DNA of 64,000 bases from Forficula auricularia. Its lineage: Eukaryota > Arthropoda > Insecta > Dermaptera > Forficulidae. The notes under the pieces were generated by a model. The model worked only from the letters and a program-made list of their open reading frames with translations, was not told where the DNA came from and did no database searches. Positions within the stretch are counted from its first letter, which is position 1. Every line of letters begins with the position of its first letter. The DNA is taken from assembly GCA_024734495.1 (NCBI GenBank), contig JALMQS010000085.1, forward strand, positions 620,001 to 684,000, given 5' to 3'. Below, piece after piece: positions 56,478-64,000 of this stretch. A program made the position numbers and the translations under genes.

Positions 56478-56992
56478 CAGGGATCGGCGCTCGAAGTGTT
56501 ACCAATTAAAATTGCTGTAATTTTGTCAATTTTTATTTTTTTTATTTAAAAACTTCAATATATCGTAAAAACACTTCAAATTTTAATAAAAATATGTTAT
56601 TGTTCGATGTAGCCAGCTTTAGCGCGGATAACATCGAGTCTGTCCAGGACTTCACACGCTGCACGAATGTGGTCTGGTGGTATTTTGCGAAGAGTAATCT
56701 CTAAGGCGTTGACCTTCTGATATTTTTTAGTTGATACTTTGACCTCAAGAATGGGCAATATGGAAAAATCCATTATGTTTAAGTCCGGGGAATATGGTGG
56801 TCATTTTTGTGAAGAAATGAAGCTGGAAACTTTTTTTATTAAACAACGTTGGGTTTCACGGACTTTATGACATGGTGCCGAGTCTTGTAGAAACGTCCAA
56901 TGGTTTCTACCGAGTTGTTTACCCCCAAGGTAACAAACCATCTTTTAAAATCTTTTCACGGTATATGGTAACACTTCGTGCGCCGACCCCTG
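56478..56992 (-). mobile_element. Internally deleted Tc1-like element
   Basis: Terminal inverted repeats CAGGGATCGGCGCTCGAAGT (left) and the complement of CAGGGGTCGGCGCACGAAGT (right), continuing GTTACCA, flanked by TA on both sides. The element is 515 bp and retains only the 3' part of the transposase on the minus strand. Confidence 0.92.
56598..56960 (-). pseudogene. Tc1-like transposase C-terminus
   Basis: The minus strand reads TFLQDSAPCHKV, then PPYSPDLNIMDFSILPILEV, ending AKAGYIEQ and TAA at 56598. QDSAPCH and YSPDLN carry the second and third catalytic aspartates, about 32 residues apart. The tryptophan normally before PPYSPDLN is a TGA stop here, so it is dead. The N-terminal helix-turn-helix region and first aspartate are deleted. 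Confidence 0.92.
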
Positions 56993-57084
56993 TATATATA
57001 CAAATTCGTTTGTTGAATGACCAGCTTACTGGTACAAACAAATTTATAATCTACATGTAATCGGGTATTTGAACCCATGAATAG

Positions 57085-57220
57085 AATATTTATAATTAAA
57101 AAGACTGATGATGAATGTCAAAACTTCGAAACTATAGTCTCTAATGAATAAATTATACATAGGTGTTTATTTGTTTGCGTCAAGCATATGACAACCTTAT
57201 AGATTTCTCCTTATTAAGTA
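57085..57220 (+). repeat. Family C repeat, best hammerhead-like copy
   Basis: Contains the full core (57105-57139), upstream TTTATAATTAAAAAGA and downstream TCTAATGAATAAATTATA, then TTATTTGTTTGCGTCAAGCA and TATAGATTTCTCCTTATT. Ends are not sharply defined. Other copies are at 5.1, 19.1, 20.9, 22.0, 42.2, 55.0 and 56.4 kb. Confidence 0.75.
57105..57139 (+). ncRNA. Hammerhead-like core with two-base-pair helix III
   Basis: CTGATGA (57105-57111), extra T, GAA/TTC hairpin with larger loop, GAAAC, TATA, GTC. GAAAC-TATA-GTC closes a minimal helix III (A-U and C-G with UAUA loop) and ends in a GUC cleavage triplet. Helix I: AGA with TCT, an internal loop, then TATAATT with AATTATA. This layout equals the type I hammerheads with tiny helix III known from animal retroelements, apart from the extra T. 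Confidence 0.6.
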
Positions 57221-57765
57221 TTGTAATCTTAATTACTGCATGCGAGTCTGCTTGAAATCCGATACATAGAGAATAACTTGAGAGCAGAGGTCATGGAAAG
57301 TTCGTTCTAGGGAATTTGCAAAAGAAAAGGGACAAATTAGATTTAGGCTTTAATAGCTTTAGAACTTTCGGTTCGAAAATGCAAAAAAAATAAAAATAAT
57401 AATAATAAAAAAATCTTATCAAAACATGGGGTGCTCGGATTTCTAGCTAAGCCCAAATTTGAAAAAAAAAATACTATTTATTTACAAGGCGCAGGTTTCT
57501 TCCTAGTTTCAGCGTTCTAGTTCACTGGCTAAAAAAAATTAACAAATTACCCAAACTTGTCGGGAATGTACAGAATCTTTAAAGTGTTTTCACTTTTTCT
57601 TCCAATTTTAATCAATTCTATTTTTATTGGAATATAAACCAAGGTTCACTGAGAAAAAAGAATAAGTCTAGACATGGAAATGGTGATATTTTTTTTGTAT
57701 TGAATAAATAATTTAAATGAGTTTCAATAAAGTATAAGTATCAAAAGTAATTTCAATGTACTTAC
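57221..57765. other. AT-rich sequence
   Basis: No element or exon recognised before the candidate donor at 57765. Confidence 0.5.
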
Positions 57766-57830
57766 ATTTGACAGCAAAGGTCGAATCATCATCGAAGTCT
57801 TCAGTTTCAATCCGCGGGTGATTTTAAGAT
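57766..57830 (-). CDS. Candidate exon (65 nt) with strong splice sites
   Basis: On the minus strand TTCTCTGTTGTTCCAG precedes and CAAAT|GTAAGTACATTG follows. The frame open throughout reads LKITRGLKLKTSMMIRPLLSN and ends in phase 0, matching the open phase of 26836-26884. Another frame gives IETEDFDDDSTFAVK, more protein-like, but has a TAA near the 5' end, so a UTR/coding boundary, a frameshift or a different acceptor is possible. An ATGATG occurs in the open frame. I do not recognise the protein. Confidence 0.45.
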
Positions 57831-58302
57831 CTGGAACAACAGAGAATAACTAAAATGAAAACTAAATAATACATCTTTAAATACATATTAATATTATTTA
57901 GAAATTTCTAAATAGAGTTTCAAAAATAACACAAAATTTTCTTGGATCATAATAATACCTATAATATAGTAAATCATATTCCAATAGTATTTTTGTTAGT
58001 AAAATTAAAAAAGAAAAAAATCAAATGAAACGAATGAATTTTATATAAATAATGAACAAATTTTTTCATCAAAAATTATTTTTTGCGTTTTTGAGACGTT
58101 AGTCGGGATAATTTTTTTTTTTTTACTATCATCATATTAAAAACCAACTCAAAAATATCAAAAGTTAAAAAAAAAAATCGGCTGTGTGCTCAAGACCACA
58201 CGACAGAAGTGATAATTTATATGGCATTTATAATTCTAATATTCTAAAATTATTTTTTGAAAAGGAATAATTAATATATTTTCCGACAATTATTGAGCTT
58301 GC
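57831..58302. other. AT-rich sequence
   Basis: Nothing recognised apart from the acceptor tract at 57831-57850. Confidence 0.5.
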
Positions 58303-58535
58303 TCTAGACCACAGCTCAACCGTGACCCGTGACGGCTCAATCCCATTTACTGACCAGGAAAATAAAATGTACATGATCGCCAAAATTAAAATATAAGATA
58401 TTAATTTTAGCTTAGAGTTAATGCTGCAGCGCCATCTGCGGCTTGAATTGGTACCAACCGTGACGAGTGACGCGTGATGCCTGACGGCTAAGTCCCATTT
58501 ACTTCCAAATAAAATAAAAGTGTGCAAGGCGCGCC
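58303..58535. repeat. Internal direct repeat with CTCF-like motif between
   Basis: AACCGTGACCCGTGACGGCT then AATCCCATTTACT (from about 58318) recurs as CCGTGACGAGTGACGCGTGA then GACGGCTAAGTCCCATTTAC (from about 58458). Between them, GCAGCGCCATCTGCGG at about 58427-58442 is a CTCF-like site on the minus strand. The open frame 58228-58527 lies across the repeats and is not called. Confidence 0.5.
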
Positions 58536-59429
58536 AAAAGAAGTTATCACTTCGAAAAAAATAAAAAATATACCTATCTATCCTTTATATTTGTTTATTT
58601 TAATTGATACACTTTCTTGTGACAAGCTTAGCCTAATTTAATTTCTACTCCAAGAACATAAGTAACAAGATAGGGTGTTTGAAATGAATTCAAAATTCTA
58701 AATGGAGTCATAGAAATGGCAAGCTAGCATTAATAAATTTAATATCAGTGGAACGAATAAGTCCCTTTGGAGATCTGAATCGATGGATTCATCTTGTAAA
58801 CCTTCAATCAAATTTATAATGACAGCATAAATTGGTTTATTAAATTATTCAATTATAGTTAATCATGTGTCTATAATATGTTTTTCTCTTTTGCGTGATA
58901 CATATTAAAAGTTATTAGGATTCTGATAATAACATTTCTTCCAATGCCTTCTCACGTATCTATACATAGTAATTTATCACCAATTGAGACCGTTGGTTGG
59001 TTCGTTTTCAACTCCACAAACTATGTTCATTATCTATGCATTCTATAACTGCTTTTGGAACGATTTAGAAGCCGAAACGTTCTGTTTATGAAAGGAATGT
59101 ATTTAGAGTCTCTCTTTTCATGTGGTATATTAGTACACGCTTCACTTAGCAAAACTTCGTAAAATTAATTAAAACTTTGGGAATAAAGTTAATTAGAAAA
59201 CTTGATGGGAGAAAAATATTTGAATGCTCAAAGAAGTATCAGGTTACGTAGGAAAATTGTTGACTATATTCATTTGATATTAAACAAACATATTAATTTC
59301 ATTCATAATTTTCAAATTTGTTTAGAAATATATGAAATGTGGTTAAAGATAAGAGTAAATAAATATTATATTTAATATTGATTTACTATGAGTTAAGGAT
59401 TCTAGGTCACTTATTTCACATTAAAATTA
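58536..59429. other. AT-rich sequence
   Basis: An isolated GAAGCCGAAACGTTC near 59070 may be half of a hammerhead-like core. No gene. Confidence 0.45.
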
Positions 59430-59599
59430 AAAGATGTAAATTTTTTTTTCTTTTTCAATATATATATTTCGGGCTATCAACCCATCTTCAGGAAGTACAG
59501 AAAGTAAGTTACTTTCTGTACTTCCTGAAGATGGGTTGATAGCCAGAAATATATATATTGAAAAAGAAAAAAATTTTTACATCTTTTAATTTTTTAATT
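59430..59599. mobile_element. Nearly perfect palindrome with two hammerhead-like cores
   Basis: Arms of about 80 bp meet at 59511-59512 with essentially no spacer. CTTCCTGAAGA, TGGGTTGATAGCC, GAAATATATAT appears on the plus strand (about 59522-59555) and its complement on the left arm. One arm has CCAGAAA where the other has CCCGAAA. The palindrome runs into the 106 N gap. Confidence 0.8.
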
Positions 59600-59705
59600 N
59601 NNNNNNNNNNNNNNNNNNNNNNNNNNNNNNNNNNNNNNNNNNNNNNNNNNNNNNNNNNNNNNNNNNNNNNNNNNNNNNNNNNNNNNNNNNNNNNNNNNNN
59701 NNNNN
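59600..59705. other. Assembly gap (106 N)
   Basis: N run directly after the palindrome, probably caused by it. Confidence 0.99.
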
Positions 59706-59784
59706 AAAAGAGTATAAATCAATTATTCTCTTGTTACAGGTACAACAAGCGACGAAATATTAATACGATTTTTAAAGTCAGTGC

Positions 59785-60350
59785 CCAATAATTCTACCTA
59801 TAATGACACCCGCCAAACGTACTAAAGTAAGATCCGTCGAGTGCGATTCTGCGGGGTATATGTTTGGCACTAACTTTAAAAAATAATTTCGTGTTAATGA
59901 CTTGTCGTTTGATTTTAGTAACTAAATAAGATAATAATTATTTTATACCTTTTAGTGTATTTTTATATTTGTTGCATTTAATTTTTTGAAGTCAGTTTTT
60001 ATTTTTTCATAAAAATTTTCTTTTTTTCTTTTTTTAGTGATGTTATTTATTAATAGCGTTTATATATTGAAACCGGCAAATTAATATGATACCATCCTAA
60101 GACCCCCTTTCAGTAAGTATAAATAAATTATATTGAAAGTTGATCTAAACAAACCTAATAAAAAAGTTAATACTGAAAAAATCGAAAAAAAATGGGACCA
60201 ATCGGAAGCTAGACTGGATATTGAAAAAAAATTCAATCAGTTTGACAATTGGCGGAGAAATGAGGTAACATAGGCACAAAAAAAAAAAAAAAAAAAATTC
60301 AATCGAATAGAGAACCTCCTCCTTTTTTGAAGTCGGTTAAAAATACAACT
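59785..60350 (+). repeat. Family D dispersed repeat, second copy
   Basis: CCAAACGTACTAAAGTAAGA, GTATATGTTTGGCACTAACT, GATGAGGTAACATAGGCACA-like block, a poly-A stretch, AATAGAGAACCTCC, and the GAAGTCGGTTAAAAAT end match 7240-7745. The palindromic left arm is absent or in the gap. Confidence 0.75.
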
Positions 60351-60370
60351 CACGGTGAAAACCTAATATA

Positions 60371-60521
60371 TCAAGAAAGAATTTAATAAGGTCAAAAATC
60401 TAAGATTTTAGTAGAATATTTTTACATTGCATATCGTCCCTTCAGAAGGCCTCTGATATGCAATGTAAAAATATTCTACTAAAATTTTTAGATTTTTTAC
60501 CTTAATTAAAATCTTTCTTGA
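60371..60521. mobile_element. Foldback element with very short centre
   Basis: Left arm TCAAGAAAGAATTTAATAAG...TTTTTACATTGCATATC and right arm GATATGCAATGTAAAAATAT...AATCTTTCTTGA are reverse complements with few mismatches. The 20 bp centre (GTCCCTTCAGAAGGCCTCT) keeps only the GAAGG/CCTCTGATAT edge of the tRNA-like module family. Confidence 0.8.
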
Positions 60522-60689
60522 TTATTTTTCCTCTAAATATGTCAGTGATTCTGGATTCAAATAGTTCAAGAATGCAAGTATGAGGAATTTTTTTAAGGAA
60601 TCAAATTATTTGTTAAATATATTGGTTTCCGAGCTCGCGCGCTTGCTTTCCTACTAAGAAATCACAAAAGTTTTAGGGACTTGAGATTT

Positions 60690-60800
60690 AAACATTCATG
60701 TGAAAATTGCAAAAAAGATAGAAATATAAAATAAAATTTAAAAAAATGAATGGTTCTTTATGGTCAGCATCCCAAGATTGAAAAGTCACACCCCCCCATC
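60690..60800 (+). repeat. Family G hAT 3' fragment
   Basis: AAAATAAAATTTAAAAAAATG, TTATGGTCAGCATCCCAAGA and TTGAAAAGTCACACCC match the family G 3' end. Confidence 0.6.
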
Positions 60801-61312
60801 TATTTGGGATTTTCTATGGCGCACCTAGGAATGTCTCCAGGCATACCCTTTGAGTGCCACTGGTCTATATGAATATGTTGTACATTTGTACCAAGTTTAG
60901 GTTATCTTGTTCGCTTATAAAATATAAAAAAAAAACTCAAAAATGTAAAGAGAGCGTACCCAGTTTTGAAAAAACTTCCACTTTTAATCCATAGGTATAT
61001 CTTTCATTACAAATTAATTTATACCTATGGGTATGAACATACATTTTACACTTGAAGTCGCTCATTAAAGTTCAATTTAAATTGGTCATCGAGAACAAGA
61101 AAAAAATTCAAAGTTTTTAATAAAAAATATTTTCATAGTTTCCTTAGTAAAATACAATTATTTTTTCATCATATAAATAATAAATAAATATTCTTTCAAA
61201 TTTTATAATAATTACCTGTAAATGTCAACACTAATCTTCCTTAACCAATTTCTAATGTAGTTAAATTTTAACTATGTGAAATTAATTATTTATTTTTTTA
61301 TCTATGTTTCAG
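60801..61312. other. AT-rich sequence
   Basis: Nothing recognised before the candidate acceptor at 61311. Confidence 0.5.
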
Positions 61313-61366
61313 GTGAGAGAGGTTATCTTTTACGATGACTATCATTTGCGCATTAACACCGACTAG
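61313..61366 (+). CDS. Candidate 3' terminal exon, low confidence
   Basis: TTTATTTTTTTATCTATGTTTCAG ends at 61312. The following frame reads VREVIFYDDYHLRINTD then TAG (61364-61366). AATAAATAAA at 61417-61426 with a downstream T/G-rich tract (CGTCTTTTGTGGG) could be a polyadenylation signal. The GTGAGAGA start also resembles a splice donor, so the orientation of the junction is ambiguous. Family unknown. Confidence 0.28.
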   Translation: MREVIFYDDYHLRINTD

Positions 61367-61416
61367 CAAAAGGATTGCGAGAAGCCACTCATTAAGGTTG
61401 GAAATTGATAAAAAAT

Positions 61417-61445
61417 AATAAATAAAGATTCGTCTTTTGTGGGAA
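61417..61445 (+). terminator. Possible polyadenylation signal
   Basis: Overlapping AATAAATAAA (61417-61426) followed within 20 bases by CGTCTTTTGTGG. This pairs with the candidate terminal exon. In DNA this AT-rich an AATAAA alone is weak evidence. Confidence 0.25.
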
Positions 61446-61966
61446 GCGGAACTTGTTCCACTGGGCGGACGAGCTTGTCTCTAAGGCTAGGACCTTACCG
61501 GTTTTGTGCCTCTTAGCCAGTAATTATTCAATGGTATTGATGGAATAACGTTTTGGAATTTATTCTCTAATTCTAATACAATGAATGGGAGATTGAAGTG
61601 AGAAAGCCAGACACTAGGGGCAAGATTCAAGGCTTCGTCTGATATATTAGGCATGAGATCTACCTAGTAATTTAAAGACTTGATTAAAAGTTACTTTTTT
61701 CTTTATTGGTCCAGAACTGGTTAATTTATCTGTCAAATTTAATTATTTTTTAAGAATATGTCTTCAGGGGAATAAACGATTTCTGATATAAACTCATTAA
61801 AAAATCTAGAGAAACTTTGTGTAAAAGTCGAAAATTTAAATAAAAAGTTTTGACGTTTTTAAATAAACTTAAATAACTCCCCTCATATAAGTTACATTTG
61901 GAAAAGTAAGTTGTCAAATCTCAACTAGCCTTTGAATTTAGTTAATTCATGTCCATTATAATAATA
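61446..61966. other. Unique sequence, GC-richer at 61440-61520
   Basis: No gene or repeat recognised. Confidence 0.45.
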
Positions 61967-62335
61967 AATAAAAAATTCACGGGTTTTGGAGAATCTTTTT
62001 TGATTAAAGTTAAATATTAATTTTCGTACGACGTTTCGTCCTTTTCAGGATTTTATCAAGTACTGAAAACTAATGTTTGTTTCTTGTCTCGATTATTTTT
62101 CTTTTTCATCAAATATTAATATTTTGAGTAATTGAGGTGGGTGACATATAGCCAAATTATGTATAAATTATTGTAATTTGTAGTATTATGCATTCATTTG
62201 ATTTTTATAATCTAATTGTTCTGTCGTTCTTTGTTTTCAGTACTTGATAAAGTACTGAACAGAACAAAACGTCGTACGAAAATTAATATTTAACATTAAT
62301 AAAAAAAGATTGTCCAAAACCCGTGAATTTTTATA
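61967..62335. mobile_element. Palindromic element with CGACGTTTCGTC core
   Basis: Left end AAAAATTCACGGGTTTTGG and right end CCAAAACCCGTGAATTTTTA are exact complements. Inner arms share TAAATATTAATTTTCGTACG. On the minus strand at 62029-62047 the left arm has CTGAAAA, GGAC, GAAACGTCG, a core-like remnant with shrunken hairpin. The right arm has GAACAGAACAAAACGTCG. The loop is about 170 bp and AT-rich. Confidence 0.8.
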
Positions 62336-63360
62336 GAGATATGTATAAACATATAATTTAATTATTTAAATCAGGAAGATAATCTATAGATTTTGAATAA
62401 AAGCAATTCTTATTTGTAATATAATTTTTAATGAAAATATATATAATTTATCTCAATTGAATAACCAATTTTTAAAAAGTGATATTCTGCCTAAGATGAC
62501 TGAGACGTTCAATTAATCAATACGAATAAAAAAAAGGACAAAAAGTATAGTTTTAATTCTTCTAACTTTCTGAACTAAATAATTTTACGGACATCAGGTT
62601 CTTACCATGAAACATGTGTGTCAGCCTCCTACTTCTCCCAAAATTGTATATCAATTATGTATTTATTAAATTCATTGTCAAGTCTACAAAATATTTAAAT
62701 GTTTAGTTGCTATAATATTTTCCCATAAGCAACATTTTCTTTTAAAAAGAGAAAATTTCTTCCAAAATTTTTGAACTATTTGTAATATTTTGTGGTTGTT
62801 ATTCTTAAAGAATTGTATTATAGAGACTAAAAATAATCAAGATTTTATTTTAAAATAAGTAATTTAATTTTTTTAATTTACATACATTTAGAAAGGGGTA
62901 AGTTTAAGATTTCAGGGGAGGGAGGGTATAGAGCTAAAGTCTCTGGATACATAACTTTTAAGGAGATAGGCGCTAGTTCAAGGTGAAACATTTTTTAATA
63001 ATAAAAAAAAACATTAGGTAAAATTCCGAGGTGGGTTTCACATCTCTGGATACGTTTCTGATACATTATTAGCTGCTATAAATAAATTTATAATTTAAGT
63101 AGTTTCTACAAGCTGCTAATTCGCTGGATAATTTTTGGAACATCAAGCAATAAAAAGTGCGGGTATTATAATACAAACAATAAATGAATATCTATTGCTA
63201 TTGAATGAAAAGAACTTTGTAGTTTGATAACAAAAATATTAGCATTGTCGTCGATATCATATATCATCATCTCTTTATCAATTGAATGAAAAGGGAAATC
63301 GAGATCTTTGTTTAAGTCGACATTAAGAACGAAGAATAATTGAGGGTAACTGAAAGAAAA
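62336..63360. other. AT-rich sequence with family F copy at 62895-63060
   Basis: TCTCTGGATACATAACTTTT, AAGGAGATAGGCGCTAGTTC and GGTGGGTTTCACATCTC match 31145-31320. No gene. Confidence 0.45.
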
Positions 63361-64000
63361 GGTTGATTCTGGGTGACAGACAGCCGATCAATAGCAAAGC
63401 CCTATTTTATCCAAAGACCCTCTCTTCTTCCCCTCGCGCTATCACAATAACTCGCAATTTCAATAACAGCGCCCACATTCTGGCCCTGTGTTGCTCGACT
63501 GGCGCCAGCCAGCCGCCTGTGTTGCTATACGCTCTATATGCTGAGGGAGAAATGCGATCTCCGGGCAAAAAGGAATCAGGCTAAGAGGAGGGCGATAAGC
63601 CAAGCAAACAAAATTCGTTATCAAAAGGGCATTTCGAAGGACAAAAGGAGTGAACTCCAGCGAAACTAGCCCGCCAAAAGGATAATCAAAGCGTCTCCAC
63701 GTCCACATGTGATTAATTATCAAAGAAATACCAACCCAAAATAAAATCTACTTGCTTGGCTTGCTGAAATACAAATCGGAATTTGATAAGAGTTTATGAA
63801 GGACACGAGTTTGTGGAGATGAGGTCAAGCATCAAGGAATTTATTATAAATTCCTTCACATCAGACGCTATTATTAAATAGAACAGAAGAACCATTATAT
63901 CTCAAGTGATGTAATTTTAGAAAGACTTCTGTTATTAAACAATTAATATCAACCAAGAATTATTATGGATTTCTGCTTATATACCAATATTGCTTGCGTG
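63361..64000. other. Unique sequence, GC-richer at 63380-63710
   Basis: Open frames overlap on both strands (63363-63584 plus, 63460-63723 minus). None has a known motif or splice pair, so neither is called. The island could be regulatory. Confidence 0.4.

Noticed and set aside
63363..63723. Opposing frames in the last GC-richer island
   Set aside because: No motif, mutual overlap, no splice signals; reported as unique sequence only.
1..64000. Bacterial, plasmid or viral origin
   Set aside because: No long ORFs, operons, ribosome-binding pattern or viral genes; eukaryotic transposons and splice-type signals dominate.

Overview
This is eukaryotic nuclear DNA: strongly AT-rich, with no dense open reading frames, no operons and no bacterial signals. 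It is packed with old, mostly non-autonomous mobile elements. Tc1/mariner, hAT and Mutator-like DNA elements, 5'-truncated non-LTR retrotransposon tails and many palindromic (foldback/MITE-like) elements point to an arthropod, either an insect or a crustacean. I cannot fix the lineage from sequence alone. Three N runs (31511-31520, 45277-45286, 59600-59705) show a draft assembly.

No complete gene is visible. The window reads as intron or intergenic DNA of one or more large, intron-rich genes. The best host-gene evidence is two short minus-strand segments, each bounded by strong splice signals and open in a compatible frame: 57766-57830 (65 nt) and 26836-26884 (49 nt), about 31 kb apart. Weaker candidates are plus-strand exons at 18661-18707 and 61313-61366 and very short minus-strand exons at 30029-30058 and 28037-28044. 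Coding remnants of transposons are clearer: a Tc1-like transposase C-terminus (56598-56960), a mariner transposase C-terminus (40322-40522) and the C-terminal end of a non-LTR reverse transcriptase (11043-11143 and 22171-22411).

Layout. 1-5 kb: MITE and hAT-family repeats with a near-identical 260 bp direct duplication. 5.3-5.9 kb: a large foldback holding two tRNA-like modules. 7-13 kb: a palindromic dispersed repeat, nested hAT pieces, LINE tails and a complete 0.88 kb hAT-like element. 13.8-18.3 kb: tandem 81 bp repeats, a tRNA-like sequence, two more foldbacks and a 698 bp hAT element with target-site duplication. 19-33 kb: hammerhead-like elements, LINE tails and candidate exons. 34-37 kb: a cluster of CTCF-like motifs, a Mutator-like palindrome with a 9 bp target duplication and a hAT with a perfect 8 bp duplication. 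38-45 kb: hAT, mariner with a nested MITE, and more hammerhead-like elements. 46-56 kb: mostly unique sequence with several GC-richer islands. 56-64 kb: Tc1 relic, candidate exon, palindromes and unique sequence.

The most striking pattern is a recurring hammerhead-ribozyme-like core (CTGANGA, hairpin, GAAAC, then a GTC-type triplet). It sits inside several unrelated palindromic element families, sometimes once per arm in opposite orientation. Nearly all copies share an extra unpaired A or T between CTGANGA and the hairpin. The second pattern is a tRNA-like module with A-box-like and B-box/T-arm-like parts, flanked by its own inverted ends and embedded at the centre or in the arms of foldback elements whose outer arms are unrelated. 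Both would be worth systematic study.
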